Below are positions 17,888-27,146 of a stretch of DNA of 64,000 bases, piece by piece; within the stretch, counting starts at the first letter, position 1; the number at the start of each line of letters is the position of its first letter. A model generated the notes under the pieces. It was not told the DNA's origin and searched no databases. It saw only the letters and a list, made by a program, of their open reading frames with translations. Source of the DNA: Fusobacterium necrogenes (GTDB lineage Bacteria > Fusobacteriota > Fusobacteriia > Fusobacteriales > Fusobacteriaceae); NCBI RefSeq assembly GCF_900450765.1, contig NZ_UGGU01000003.1, forward strand, positions 930,001 to 994,000. Reading direction: 5' to 3'. The position numbers were made by a program, and so were the translations under genes.

Positions 17888-18862
17888 CTAATCCTCTATC
17901 CCTTTTATATTTTTTTCTTCAAAATCTATAAAAACCATATCTCCAATCTCTAATCTTACATTGGTAATACAATTAATTTTCTCATCTTTCACTTCAATCT
18001 CAACTATGTATCTTCCCATACTAAAACTCATATCTACTACTTTTCCTTGAGTTTTACCATTTTCTGCAATCTTTATATCCTGTCCACTTATACCTAAATA
18101 TTTAGTAGTAACTTCACTCTTATAATTAAATATTTTTTCAAACTTTTCCTTTAAAAATATATTCTCTATCCCTAAAACTTTTGCAACATACAGGGTTTTA
18201 GGACAATTAAACAGTTTTTCTCCTCTATCTAATGCAATTAATTTTCCATTTTCCATAATTCCAAGCCTATCTCCTAATGTGAAAGCCTCATCTCTATCAT
18301 GGGTAATAAATAGAGTAGTAACCCTTAACTCCTTTTGTAAATTTTTTACTAATTTTTGCATAGCTTTCTTTAAATTATAATCAAGAGCTGAAAATGGTTC
18401 GTCCATCAGTAAAAGTTTCGGCTCTGTAACAAGAGCTCTTCCTATAGAAACCCTTTGTCTTTCTCCTCCACTTAATTCATTTGGATACTTATATTTTTTA
18501 TCTTCAAGCTCCAATTTTTTTAAAATCTCTTCTACTCTTCTTCTAATTTCATCACTATTACACTTAGCTATTCTCAGTCCAAAAGCGATATTTTCAAATA
18601 CATCAAGATGTGGGAGAAGAAGGTCTTCTTGAAATACCATAGATATCTTTCCACTCTTTCTAGCACTTTCAATATCCTCATTTTCTAAATTTACTTCTCC
18701 CTTATAATCCTGATCCAATCCAGCTACTATTTTTAAAAGTGTGGACTTTCCTGAGCCTGACTTTCCAAGTAAACAGATAAACTCTCCTTTTTCTATTTCA
18801 AATTCTATTCCTTCTAAAGCAAAACTTCTATAATTCTTCTCCTTAATTTTTACTTCTAACAT
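17888..18862 (-). CDS. ABC transporter ATP-binding protein, YnjD/Fe3+ importer type
   Basis: This 324-residue ATPase has Walker A GKSGSGKST, the Q-loop VFQEDLLLP, signature LSGGERQRVS, Walker B LLMDEPFSALD and switch THD. A C-terminal TOBE-like region (about 235-324) is typical of the spermidine/iron/thiosulfate importer class. It pairs with two separate permeases upstream, overlapping the last by 20 bases. The substrate is not evident; neighbouring sulfur-transfer genes make a sulfur compound or an organic anion plausible. Confidence 0.9.
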   Translation of the reverse strand: MLEVKIKEKNYRSFALEGIEFEIEKGEFICLLGKSGSGKSTLLKIVAGLDQDYKGEVNLENEDIESARKSGKISMVFQEDLLLPHLDVFENIAFGLRIAKCNSDEIRRRVEEILKKLELEDKKYKYPNELSGGERQRVSIGRALVTEPKLLLMDEPFSALDYNLKKAMQKLVKNLQKELRVTTLFITHDRDEAFTLGDRLGIMENGKLIALDRGEKLFNCPKTLYVAKVLGIENIFLKEKFEKIFNYKSEVTTKYLGISGQDIKIAENGKTQGKVVDMSFSMGRYIVEIEVKDEKINCITNVRLEIGDMVFIDFEEKNIKGIED

Positions 18863-19604
18863 TCCTATCTCTCCATAATAGATTTATTATACTTTTTGCC
18901 AAAACTACTGATATAAAAGTAACGAGTATATAAATAATACTATATACAGCTCCCATCTTACTTCCACCATCTACCATATATGGCATAAGCATTATAGGAA
19001 GAGTCATCACTTCACTCCCCCCTATAATAAATGTAGTCAAATATTGTACCAATGAAACCATTATTATCATAGCTACTCCAACTATAAATGACTTTTTTAG
19101 CATAGGAAGTGTTATCTTAAAAAATATCTGCTTTTCATTTACTCCCATAACTTTTCCCAATTTAAAATAATTATCACTAATTGTAGTATAACCACTCTTC
19201 ATACTTAAAATATAGTATGGTAGCGTCATCACTGTGTGTACTATTGCTACCCCCAGAGTTGTTTCAATCAGTCCAAATTGAATAAATCTATATTGAACTC
19301 CTAATACACTAACAGTTGCTGGGAAAATAATTGGAAGAAATACTAAAATTTCTAATACTTTTCCTAGCTTTGATTTAGTTCTTGAAAGGGTATATGCCAC
19401 TGGTGTCCCTATTAATATATTGAAAATTATAGTCAAAATAAGTATATAAAAGGTTATCCCTATACTTTCATAGATTCTTTGCATATGTAAAGCTTGACTC
19501 CAGCTCTTAATATCAGTTCTAAGAATTAGGGAAAGCATTGGTAATAAAAATATACCTGATAACATTGTAGTTACGATATTTTTGAACTTAAATATTTTTA
19601 CCAC
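18843..19604 (-). CDS. ABC importer permease, second subunit
   Basis: This binding-protein-dependent permease of 253 residues has six predicted helices. The EAA-type coupling loop is visible as KLGKVMGVNEKQIFFKITLP, where G replaces part of the usual EAA and the conserved G and P are kept. It overlaps the first permease by 7 bases. In E. coli YnjC the two permease halves are fused; here they are separate genes. Confidence 0.88.
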   Translation of the reverse strand: MVKIFKFKNIVTTMLSGIFLLPMLSLILRTDIKSWSQALHMQRIYESIGITFYILILTIIFNILIGTPVAYTLSRTKSKLGKVLEILVFLPIIFPATVSVLGVQYRFIQFGLIETTLGVAIVHTVMTLPYYILSMKSGYTTISDNYFKLGKVMGVNEKQIFFKITLPMLKKSFIVGVAMIIMVSLVQYLTTFIIGGSEVMTLPIMLMPYMVDGGSKMGAVYSIIYILVTFISVVLAKSIINLLWRDRNVRSKN

Positions 19605-20476
19605 TCCCTCTCTTTAAATTTCATTAGATACTTCATAGTTAAATATGAGATAAAGGAAATAGTTAAAGCTATCAAAGTTACTATTACATTTATTGCCATA
19701 ACCTTACCTCGTAACTCTATGTCCCCTTCTCTATATAACTCATACATCTGAACTGACAAAGTTCTTGGATATGTTACTCCTAATATATAAGAAGTCTCAA
19801 AAGCTGAAAAAAGATATGCCAATACCAGAAAAAAACTTAAAGACAAAGTTGGTAATATCATAGGAAAGATTATCTTTTTAAAAAAATTATACTCAGTTAA
19901 ATTATAAAGAGTCCCTAAATCTCTCCATTTTCTCTCTATATCTACCATCATAGGAATACACATCATTACCATAAATGGAACTACCTTCCAGATATATCCC
20001 AGTATAATTCCAACTCCATAATTATCATTTATTAAAATTGGAAATTCTTTAATACTCTCTATAACTCCAAGTTTAACAAGATAGCTTCCTATCACTCCTC
20101 CCCTTGACAATAAAAGTACAAGGGCATAAGCCCCTGTTAAATATGAAACTCCCACAGGAAACTCTAATATTTTTTTAAAAAATTTTCCAAGATATTTGCT
20201 ATTACGATTTATGTGTATTAAATATAGAAAAACTACTGCTAAAAGTAGAGATATTACTCCTGTAAAAAAATTAATTTTAACAGTATATCTTAAATTTTCT
20301 AAAAACTCCCTCGAAAGAATTAACTCTCTATAATACTCTAATGTAAAACCATTCTTTCCTATTATTCTATTATAGCCAAAAGAGGTCATTACAACATAGT
20401 AGATACCATAGAGGAAAAAAAGATACATATATATTAAAAATGGTAATATTTTAATTATTTTTCTAATTTTTTCCAA
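19598..20476 (-). CDS. ABC importer permease, first subunit
   Basis: This 292-residue membrane protein has about six to seven helices and a coupling loop DLGTLYNLTEYNFFKKIIFPM. It overlaps the solute-binding protein gene by 14 bases and the second permease by 7, so all four importer genes form one unit. Similar to iron/thiosulfate type permeases. Confidence 0.86.
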   Translation of the reverse strand: MEKIRKIIKILPFLIYMYLFFLYGIYYVVMTSFGYNRIIGKNGFTLEYYRELILSREFLENLRYTVKINFFTGVISLLLAVVFLYLIHINRNSKYLGKFFKKILEFPVGVSYLTGAYALVLLLSRGGVIGSYLVKLGVIESIKEFPILINDNYGVGIILGYIWKVVPFMVMMCIPMMVDIERKWRDLGTLYNLTEYNFFKKIIFPMILPTLSLSFFLVLAYLFSAFETSYILGVTYPRTLSVQMYELYREGDIELRGKVMAINVIVTLIALTISFISYLTMKYLMKFKEREW

Positions 20477-21623
20477 CTTTTTCCTGCCACTCTTTCTCTA
20501 TTATTAAAAGTTTTGTTGGAGATAGCTCTAATACTCTTTTCTCTTGTAACTCTTTTAGTGAGGGTATATTTGGATTTTCTATTAATTTTATAAATCCTTC
20601 TCTCTCTTTTTCATCTAGCTTATCTATATCCAATACTGTAAAATCTCCCCAATTTTTTGCTAATTGTTTTTCATACTGAAGTTGAGGAGAAACCATAGCA
20701 TCTATTATCTTTAAAGCCTCCTCTTTATTTTGAGAAGTTTTTGCTATAGCTAAATAATGGTTATTAAACAAAGTCCCTTTTTTCAATAAAAAACTTCTTG
20801 ATGTCTTTACAAAATCTCCTGTTTCTATTTTAGAGTTAACCTTATTTATAGTATATCCCATAGTGATATCTATCTCCCCTGTAGAATAGAGTAAATCTAG
20901 TTTTCCCTCTGACTCTGGATAAGTTTCTCCTTTTCTCCACAAATAAGGTTTTATCTCATTTAGATAGTCCCATACAACTTGTAAATTTTCTTTAAACTCC
21001 TCATCACTCATCTTCATAATATTGTCATATCCTAATATATCAATTACAATATTTCTCACAAAGGCACTTCCTGTAAAATCAGAAACAACAGGGTAGGTAA
21101 ATCTATCAGGATTTCTTTTTACATACTCTTTTAGACTCTGCCAGCTATCAAATGGAATATTCCCTTTTTCTCCATCATAAATAAAATTAAATTGAGCTTC
21201 TCCCCAAGGAACCTCATCTCCATCTATATCCACACCAAAATCTTTTAGTGTAGCACTCTCTTTTATAAGTTTTTTATTTTCTATCTTAGCTAATATTCCC
21301 TTTTCTAATAAGTTAGCTTCCTTTAACTCATTAAAATTCTCTCCATTTATCCAAAGAATATCCACACTTCCTCTATTTTTTCCAGCTTGCTTTTCAATTA
21401 TAAGCTTATTTACTACATCTTTTATATTTACAACAGGTACAGCTTTTAATTCTATTCCCTCTCTCTCCTTTATATAGTTTCCTGCTATATCCTGAACATA
21501 ACTATTTATCTTAGCATCTCCCCCCCACATATATAGGGTAACCTCTTTTTTCTCCTTGCTATTACAACCAAGTATAGTCATTCCCAATACTCCAATGATA
21601 AATAATTTATAAGCTTTTTTCAC
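20463..21623 (-). CDS. ABC importer solute-binding lipoprotein, YnjB-like
   Basis: The start codon is GTG, 5 bases after GGAGGGAG. The signal ends in a lipobox (MTILGC), giving a lipid-anchored binding protein of about 366 mature residues. The mature start VTLYMWGGDAKINSYVQDIAG resembles the W-G-G-x2-INxY pattern of YnjB. The fold is of the iron/spermidine binding class. First gene of the importer unit, preceded by a hairpin at 21654-21698 that may separate it from the Fe-S/permease genes. Confidence 0.87.
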   Translation of the reverse strand: MKKAYKLFIIGVLGMTILGCNSKEKKEVTLYMWGGDAKINSYVQDIAGNYIKEREGIELKAVPVVNIKDVVNKLIIEKQAGKNRGSVDILWINGENFNELKEANLLEKGILAKIENKKLIKESATLKDFGVDIDGDEVPWGEAQFNFIYDGEKGNIPFDSWQSLKEYVKRNPDRFTYPVVSDFTGSAFVRNIVIDILGYDNIMKMSDEEFKENLQVVWDYLNEIKPYLWRKGETYPESEGKLDLLYSTGEIDITMGYTINKVNSKIETGDFVKTSRSFLLKKGTLFNNHYLAIAKTSQNKEEALKIIDAMVSPQLQYEKQLAKNWGDFTVLDIDKLDEKEREGFIKLIENPNIPSLKELQEKRVLELSPTKLLIIEKEWQEKVGKN

Positions 21624-21653
21624 GCTCTCCCTCCAAAATTACCTATTTATGCT

Positions 21654-21698
21654 AAAGTGAGAAAATCTCACTAAATCTTAATAAAATCTTCTCACTTT
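21654..21698. terminator. Hairpin between the TVP38 gene and the importer operon
   Basis: AAAGTGAGAA (21654-21663) can pair with TTCTCACTTT (21689-21698), or with a nearer CTCACT. The competing pairings suggest a terminator or attenuator between two parts of the sulfur cluster. Confidence 0.5.
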
Positions 21699-21732
21699 TC
21701 CTTACTTATATTTTATTTTAAATTTTTAAATA

Positions 21733-22404
21733 TTATTTTGTTCTTCTATCTAATTTTTTTTTTATTATCTTTGCAATTACACTCAAACAAAACAGTATTA
21801 TTGAAGCTAGCAATGAAACTTTTACAGCTTTTTGTATATCTCCAGAGGCAACAGCCCCACCTAATAATATAAAAGCTACTGTTCCAGGTAAAATAAATAT
21901 AATTGATAAAATACTATACAAACTAAACTTAATAGAAGTCAAACCATAGAGATAATTTTGAAGTCCAAAGGGAAAAATTGGCAGAAACCTTGTTACAGCT
22001 AATATAAACCAACCATCATTTTTTACTCCACTTTCCACTTTTTTAAATATCTCTCTTTGACCAAATTTTTTCTCTATAAAATCTCTAGCTATATATCTAG
22101 CAATTAAAAAAGCCAATGATAATCCTATCCCTGCTCCTATAATTGTATAGAGTATTCCAAAGAATACTCCAAAAACTACACCACCAACTATTGCTAATGG
22201 AACAGGAGAAACACAACCCAATGTAAGTATAATATATATTACTATATATGTTACAGGAGCTAGTACTCCCATATTTTTTATTATCATCTCAAGTTCATCT
22301 CTATTTTTCAAATAATGAAATACTCCAAATTTATTAGCTAGAAGAAACACTCCCATCAATATAAAAACTAGACAAACTATTTTCCATGATTTAGAATTTT
22401 TCAC
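21733..22404 (-). CDS. TVP38/TMEM64 (DedA-like) membrane protein
   Basis: This 223-residue polytopic protein contains the SNARE-associated/DedA core: GCVSPVPLAIVGGVVFGVFFG, then IARYIARDFIEKKFG and the re-entrant VTRFLPIFPFGLQNYLYGLT. Family members are thought to move lipids or ions across membranes. E. coli YdjX and YdjZ, in the cluster beside ynjA-F, are of this family, matching its place here. It is followed by a hairpin and the importer operon. Confidence 0.85.
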   Translation of the reverse strand: MKNSKSWKIVCLVFILMGVFLLANKFGVFHYLKNRDELEMIIKNMGVLAPVTYIVIYIILTLGCVSPVPLAIVGGVVFGVFFGILYTIIGAGIGLSLAFLIARYIARDFIEKKFGQREIFKKVESGVKNDGWFILAVTRFLPIFPFGLQNYLYGLTSIKFSLYSILSIIFILPGTVAFILLGGAVASGDIQKAVKVSLLASIILFCLSVIAKIIKKKLDRRTK

Positions 22405-22425
22405 TCTATTCTCCTATTTTTTTCA

Positions 22426-23577
22426 CTACCTATTTAATAATTTCTTAGTCTGATACCTTCTATACCATTGTTCAATTGGTGAAATCAAACGAACTTTTTT
22501 CATTCTTTTTAAATATGTCTCTCCAAAAACTAAATCTAGTATATGTAAAGAGTCTAATCCTCCTCTTTCCATTGCTTCTCTACAACCACCACAATAACTA
22601 ATCATATAGCCAGTTGTATTCTCTATACTTCTTTTTTTTATAATTTCTTTTGTCAAAGTTGGCATTGATGGAGCTACCATTCCTCCTAAGCCACAACATC
22701 TAGTATTTCCCTTTGAGTGTTTTAATTCCTCTATTTTATAACCTAACTCTTTTATTATTTTTCTTACTCCCTCATGTATTTCCTCTACATCTCTTGTAGA
22801 ACAAGAGTCTTGAATATTAAAAACAACATCTGAGTTTTTCCCTATTCCGACACTCTCTTTTGGAACTCCAATCTCTCCTAAAAGTGCCCACAGAGATATT
22901 ACCTCCTGTTCTGCATACTTTGAGAAAACTTTATAGCACGATTGACATGCTACTACTATCTTTTCTACCTCTAACTCTTTAAATTTATCCAATGAACTCT
23001 TTAATCTCTTTTGAAATTTTTCCTTTTCTCCCATATCTCTAAGAGGCTTCCCACAGCAGGTCAAAAGAACACCCACTTCTCCATTAAATCTTTCACTTAA
23101 ATATTTAAAAATTTTTTCAACATATTGAGGGCTATATGAAGAAAGTGAACATCCTGGATAAAATAGATATTTTACTTTCTTTTCAGGTTTTACTGTTGTA
23201 TTAAAAAATTTCGTATACCCTAAATATTGATGTACTCTAACAGCTCTATGCCCTTTCATAGGAGAGATTCCACCATTAGCTTTCACATGCTCTTTTCTTA
23301 TATCCATAAATACATCTTTTAAATCTAAATCTTTTGGACAAACCATAGTACATTGGTTACACATATTACAAGAGTATGCTATCTCCTTTGGTATCTCCAT
23401 ATAACCTTCTTTTATATACTCCTGAAACAGTTCTTTTGGAGAAGAGGTATAATCATTTAGCATCACACACTCTTTCATACATAGCTTACAATCTAAACAA
23501 CTTTCAGCTATATTTTGAATTTTGTCTATAATCTCTTTTTTCAAAACTCTCTCCTTAAAATCAAAGTTTTCCTTCAT
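22426..23577 (-). CDS. CCG-domain Fe-S oxidoreductase
   Basis: This 383-residue soluble protein has two 4Fe-4S motifs (CLDCKLCMKEC near 33; CNMCNQCTMVCP near 70), then two cysteine-rich CCG domains. The latter show GCSLSSYSPQY plus LLTCCGKPL, and DSCSTRD plus RCCGLGG. This is the layout of heterodisulfide reductase HdrD/GlpC-type electron transfer proteins, which handle disulfides or quinones. It lies 21 bases upstream of the TVP38 gene. Partner and substrate unknown; position beside a CoA-disulfide reductase suggests thiol/persulfide redox work. Confidence 0.85.
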   Translation of the reverse strand: MKENFDFKERVLKKEIIDKIQNIAESCLDCKLCMKECVMLNDYTSSPKELFQEYIKEGYMEIPKEIAYSCNMCNQCTMVCPKDLDLKDVFMDIRKEHVKANGGISPMKGHRAVRVHQYLGYTKFFNTTVKPEKKVKYLFYPGCSLSSYSPQYVEKIFKYLSERFNGEVGVLLTCCGKPLRDMGEKEKFQKRLKSSLDKFKELEVEKIVVACQSCYKVFSKYAEQEVISLWALLGEIGVPKESVGIGKNSDVVFNIQDSCSTRDVEEIHEGVRKIIKELGYKIEELKHSKGNTRCCGLGGMVAPSMPTLTKEIIKKRSIENTTGYMISYCGGCREAMERGGLDSLHILDLVFGETYLKRMKKVRLISPIEQWYRRYQTKKLLNR

Positions 23578-23653
23578 AAGTTTAGCATTTTATACTCATA
23601 TTGTCAATAAATGAGAAATAGAAATAATCTCTTTGATAAATTGATATCAGCAA

Positions 23654-24193
23654 CTACTCTTTATCTTCAGCCAAAGTATAAATCTCTCTCCTATCCCTAT
23701 CATTCAAAAATACACTTATGATAAAGGCAATCACAGGGATTCCAACTATATTAAGTCCTAGACGAAGCATAGCAAAACTGTAACCTAAGGCTGTGGATTC
23801 AAATATGAGAAGTGGTATCTTCATAGTAGACCAAGCTCCTATAAAAATCAACACATTAAATATACTTGTTCCCTTTCTTAAAAGCACCCCTGCCACTGGA
23901 AAGGCTGCATAAAGTGGCCCAGCAGCAGTAGCTCCAATTATAAACGAAAGTAAAACTCCCACTACTCCAGAACCTTTTCCCATATATTTAATCATTGTCT
24001 CTTTCTTTAGCCATACATCTAAAACTCCTAAAAGTATAAATATAGGTGGTATAACTCCTAACATCTCCAAAAGATTATCATAAGTAATACTAAAAGATTT
24101 TTTTCCAATCTCTGGAGAGATAAAGAGTAGGGATATATTTATAATCAAAAGTATTAGAAAAAATCTATATCTCTTTACAAAATTTTTAATCAT
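23654..24193 (-). CDS. Half-size permease of the ArsP/UPF0718 type, second of a pair
   Basis: This 179-residue membrane protein has about five helices and the repeat-type core SFIIGATAAGPLYAAFPVAGVLL followed by FIGAWSTMKIPLL. A similar GAITLIPGFVAFPLASALL is in its neighbour. Together they look like the two halves of an ArsP-like permease made as separate chains. Its ATG overlaps the stop of the first half (ATGA). Substrate unknown; export of a thiol-reactive or sulfur compound would suit the location. Confidence 0.75.
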   Translation of the reverse strand: MIKNFVKRYRFFLILLIINISLLFISPEIGKKSFSITYDNLLEMLGVIPPIFILLGVLDVWLKKETMIKYMGKGSGVVGVLLSFIIGATAAGPLYAAFPVAGVLLRKGTSIFNVLIFIGAWSTMKIPLLIFESTALGYSFAMLRLGLNIVGIPVIAFIISVFLNDRDRREIYTLAEDKE

Positions 24194-24663
24194 AGTACTC
24201 CCCCCATAACCATTGCCACAACTAATGAAAAGATAAAGGCAGATAGATTTCTTATTATAGTTACCTTTTTCCCAAAATACTGAATCTCAACAGGAATAGT
24301 AACAATACCTACCATCATCAAAGTTGAAACAAAGGCAGCTATCTGTGTTATTCCAGCTCCATTTTGTAGGAGAGCACTAGCTAGAGGGAAAGCAACAAAC
24401 CCAGGTATTAAAGTTATTGCCCCTATAAATGCTGCCATTATAACTCCCATTATCCCTGACTCCTTCCCTAAAAACATAGAGATTTGCTCTGGAGTCAATA
24501 CAGCTAACATCACTCCTATCAACAATATAATCGATAGAAACTGTGGCATAATATTTTCAAAGGATTTCCAAGCTTTTTTTAGTACCATCTTTGTTTTCTC
24601 TCTACTTTTAATAAAAGAAATAATCAAAGATAGGATAGCAATTATATAAAATACTTTTGTCAT
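24190..24663 (-). CDS. Half-size permease of the ArsP/UPF0718 type, first of a pair
   Basis: This 157-residue protein has four to five helices and a glycine/proline-rich core FIGAITLIPGFVAFPLASALL plus FVSTLMMVGIVTIPVEIQYFG. The duplicated GxxxxxPxxxxFPxxxxLL pattern shared with the next gene supports a heterodimeric permease. It lies 18 bases after the DsrE coding segment, in the same transcript as the CoA-disulfide reductase. Confidence 0.75.
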   Translation of the reverse strand: MTKVFYIIAILSLIISFIKSREKTKMVLKKAWKSFENIMPQFLSIILLIGVMLAVLTPEQISMFLGKESGIMGVIMAAFIGAITLIPGFVAFPLASALLQNGAGITQIAAFVSTLMMVGIVTIPVEIQYFGKKVTIIRNLSAFIFSLVVAMVMGGVL

Positions 24664-24681
24664 TTTCCTCCCCCCTTATCT

Positions 24682-25167
24682 CTAGATAAATAGATTTGTA
24701 TTTGAGTTTTCAGTAGCTCCTAAGTATTGTCCCACTCCTCCATAGCTGATTCCATCTATCAACTCTTCTTGTGTTATTCCCATAACTTCCATAGACATAG
24801 TACAAGCTGTAATATTAGCTCCAAACTCTATACTCTTTCTCATAAGCTCCTCTAAAGACATAATATTTTTCTTTTTCATTGTCCATCTTATAAGTTTTGC
24901 CCCTATTCCAAAGAAATTCATCTTTGACACTGGAAGTTTTTCACTATTCTTAGGTAACATCATAGCAAACATCTTCTCTATAAATGATTTTTTACCTAGA
25001 TTCTCTTTTTTCAAGATAGATAGTCCCCAGAATGTAAAGAACATTGTTACTTTTTTACCCATAGTCAAAGCTCCATTAGCTATTATAAATGCTGCTATTG
25101 CCTTGTCTAAATCTCCACTGAAAACTACAATAGTAACTCCCTCATTAGTTTCTATTACTCTATTGTC
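24682..25167 (-). CDS. DsrE-like sulfurtransferase domain, apparently read by frameshift
   Basis: The segment encodes a DsrE/DsrF-type fold: VTIVVFSGDLDKAIAAFIIANGAL (first strand and helix), VTMFFTFWGL, a Cys in ITACTMSMEVMGI, and end motif GISYGGVGQYL. An internal ATG at 25066-25068 would omit the first strand and helix. The full domain frame has no start of its own and opens directly into the A-run at 25168-25177 at the end of the CoA-disulfide reductase gene. One extra A, or a -1 shift, would fuse it to that protein, the usual arrangement I recall for this enzyme type. It is probably a domain, not a separate gene. Confidence 0.75.
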   Translation of the reverse strand, partial: DNRVIETNEGVTIVVFSGDLDKAIAAFIIANGALTMGKKVTMFFTFWGLSILKKENLGKKSFIEKMFAMMLPKNSEKLPVSKMNFFGIGAKLIRWTMKKKNIMSLEELMRKSIEFGANITACTMSMEVMGITQEELIDGISYGGVGQYLGATENSNTNLFI

Positions 25168-27113
25168 TTTTTTTTTTCGATATCAAGATTAGTACTATCT
25201 CCCTTTTGTAATGTAGCAAATATGTTTCCATCTTTTTTCTCAAGAGATAGCAGTGTATTTTTTGTTACCTTGCTCCAGCTTTGAATATCATTGTAAAAAC
25301 CAGGGTCTGATACCTTTACCTTCAATACCTCTCCATCTTTTAAGCTGTCCATATTCTCTTTTACTTTTACTAGTGGTCCAGGACAAGATAGTCCAGATAA
25401 ATCTAAATACTCACTCTTATCAATCTCTACATTAACTTTTGGAGTTTCTACCTCTGCTTTTTTCTCTACAAAGTGTAACTCTCTTATTTTAGATTTGATT
25501 CCACCAGCTATATTCTTTACCTTGTACCCATTTTGTGATAAAAATCTAGCTGCAATATATCCTCTAAGTCCAACAGCACAGTAAGCTAAAATCTCCTTAT
25601 CCTTAGGTAACTCTCCTACTCTCTTTCTAAGCTCACTAAGAGGAATATTGATACTACCTTCAATTACTCCTGTAACTAGCTCTATCTCCTCTCTAGTATC
25701 TAAGATAATCTGTGTATCCTTATTGTAGTTAGCTAAATCCTCCATAAATATCTGCTCTACTAATCCCTCTTCTATATTTAATCCCATAAATCCTGCCATA
25801 TTAGCTGGAGATTTTGCTGAAGAGAATGGTGGAGCATAAGCTAAGTCTAACTCTGCTAAATCCTCTATCTTTCCACCAAACTTTATAGTTGTTGCTATTA
25901 CATCTATGAATTTATCTACTCCCTTTACTCCAATTGCTTGAGCTCCTAAAATCTCTCTGTTCTCCTTCTCATATATAACCTTGATACTGATAGGAGTAGC
26001 CCCTGGATAGTAATTAGCGTGGTCATTAGGGTGTAGATAGATTTTTTCATAAGAAACACCTAAATTTTTCACTGTTCTCTCATTTAATCCTGTTGAAGCT
26101 CCTGTAAGTCCAAATACCTTTATTATTGCTGTACCTAAACTTCCATTGTATTTCTCATCTCTACCTGCTATATTTCCTGCTACTATTCTTCCCTGTCTAT
26201 TAGCTGGTCCAGCTAGAGCAATAGAGCTTTCCTCTCTAGTGATAAAGTTCTCTACTAAGATGGCATCTCCTAGAGCATAAACTCCTGAAACATTTGTTTC
26301 CAATCTATCATTTACTAAGATATGTCCTCTTGCTCCTAATTCTATTCCTGAATTTACTAAAAATTTAGTATCTGGAGTAACTCCAATAGATAGAACTATC
26401 ATATCAGCTACCACTGATTTTCCACTCTCTAGTACTACTTCTACTCCCTTTTCTTTCTCTTTAAACTCCACTACTTTTTCATTAGTCATCAAGTTTATTC
26501 CATTAGTAGTCATCTCATACTCTAAGATATTAGTCATCTCTCCATCAAAGGGAGCTAAGATATTTGGAGCTGCCTCTATAAGAGTAGTTTCTACTCCTAA
26601 GTGAGTTAGGTTTTCTGCTGTTTCTACTCCTACATATCCTCCACCTACTACTACTGCTCTTTTTACTCTATCTAATTCCAACTCTTTTTTTATTTTGTCC
26701 ATATCATTCATATTTCTAAGAGTAAAAATCTTCTTACTATCTATCCCTTTGATAGGTGGTAATAGTGGCTTAGCCCCTGGAGCAAGAACTAGATAATCAT
26801 ACTTTTCACTGTACTCCTCTCCAGATTTTGTTCTTACCTTTACAGATTTTTCTCCTGTATTGACCTCTGTAACCTCACTATTTACTCTCACATCAAGGTT
26901 AAATCTAGCTTTTAATTTTTCAGGAGTTTGTACTAATAAGCTCTCTCTATTTTCAATAACTCCCCCTATATGATAAGGTAGTCCACAGTTAGCAAAAGAA
27001 ACATATTCCCCTTTTTCAAATATAACTATCTCTAAACTTTCATCTAATCTTCTCAATCTAGCAGCTGCTGAAGCTCCTCCAGCTACTCCTCCAACTATTA
27101 ATACTTTTTTCAT
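25155..27113 (-). CDS. CoA-disulfide reductase with rhodanese and TusA domains
   Basis: Residues 1-445 are an FAD/NADH disulfide reductase: MKKVLIVGGVAGGASAAARLRR, then the single redox Cys in SFANCGLPYHIGG. A rhodanese module follows (about 460-555) with active loop CAVGLRG, then a TusA-like domain (about 580-650) with SGLSCPGPLVKVKENM. The start is ATG 27111-27113 with AGGAGGGG. The enzyme should reduce CoA disulfide, persulfide or polysulfide and pass sulfane sulfur between its Cys residues. The chain ends just after ten A, where the DsrE frame continues. The promoter lies in the HxlR palindrome. Confidence 0.92.
   Translation of the reverse strand: MKKVLIVGGVAGGASAAARLRRLDESLEIVIFEKGEYVSFANCGLPYHIGGVIENRESLLVQTPEKLKARFNLDVRVNSEVTEVNTGEKSVKVRTKSGEEYSEKYDYLVLAPGAKPLLPPIKGIDSKKIFTLRNMNDMDKIKKELELDRVKRAVVVGGGYVGVETAENLTHLGVETTLIEAAPNILAPFDGEMTNILEYEMTTNGINLMTNEKVVEFKEKEKGVEVVLESGKSVVADMIVLSIGVTPDTKFLVNSGIELGARGHILVNDRLETNVSGVYALGDAILVENFITREESSIALAGPANRQGRIVAGNIAGRDEKYNGSLGTAIIKVFGLTGASTGLNERTVKNLGVSYEKIYLHPNDHANYYPGATPISIKVIYEKENREILGAQAIGVKGVDKFIDVIATTIKFGGKIEDLAELDLAYAPPFSSAKSPANMAGFMGLNIEEGLVEQIFMEDLANYNKDTQIILDTREEIELVTGVIEGSINIPLSELRKRVGELPKDKEILAYCAVGLRGYIAARFLSQNGYKVKNIAGGIKSKIRELHFVEKKAEVETPKVNVEIDKSEYLDLSGLSCPGPLVKVKENMDSLKDGEVLKVKVSDPGFYNDIQSWSKVTKNTLLSLEKKDGNIFATLQKGDSTNLDIEKKKTIE
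25168..25177 (-). other. Run of ten A: likely slippage site joining two frames
   Basis: On the coding strand the run of ten A follows GATATCG near the end of the CoA-disulfide reductase frame. The frame stops at 25155-25157, four codons past the run. The downstream DsrE frame is in the -1 frame and is open across the run. Eleven A would give one continuous protein of about 814 residues. Transcriptional slippage, ribosomal frameshifting, phase variation or a homopolymer sequencing error all fit. Confidence 0.7.
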
Positions 27114-27146
27114 AGTTCCCCTCCTAAACTTCTTTTGTATATTTTT

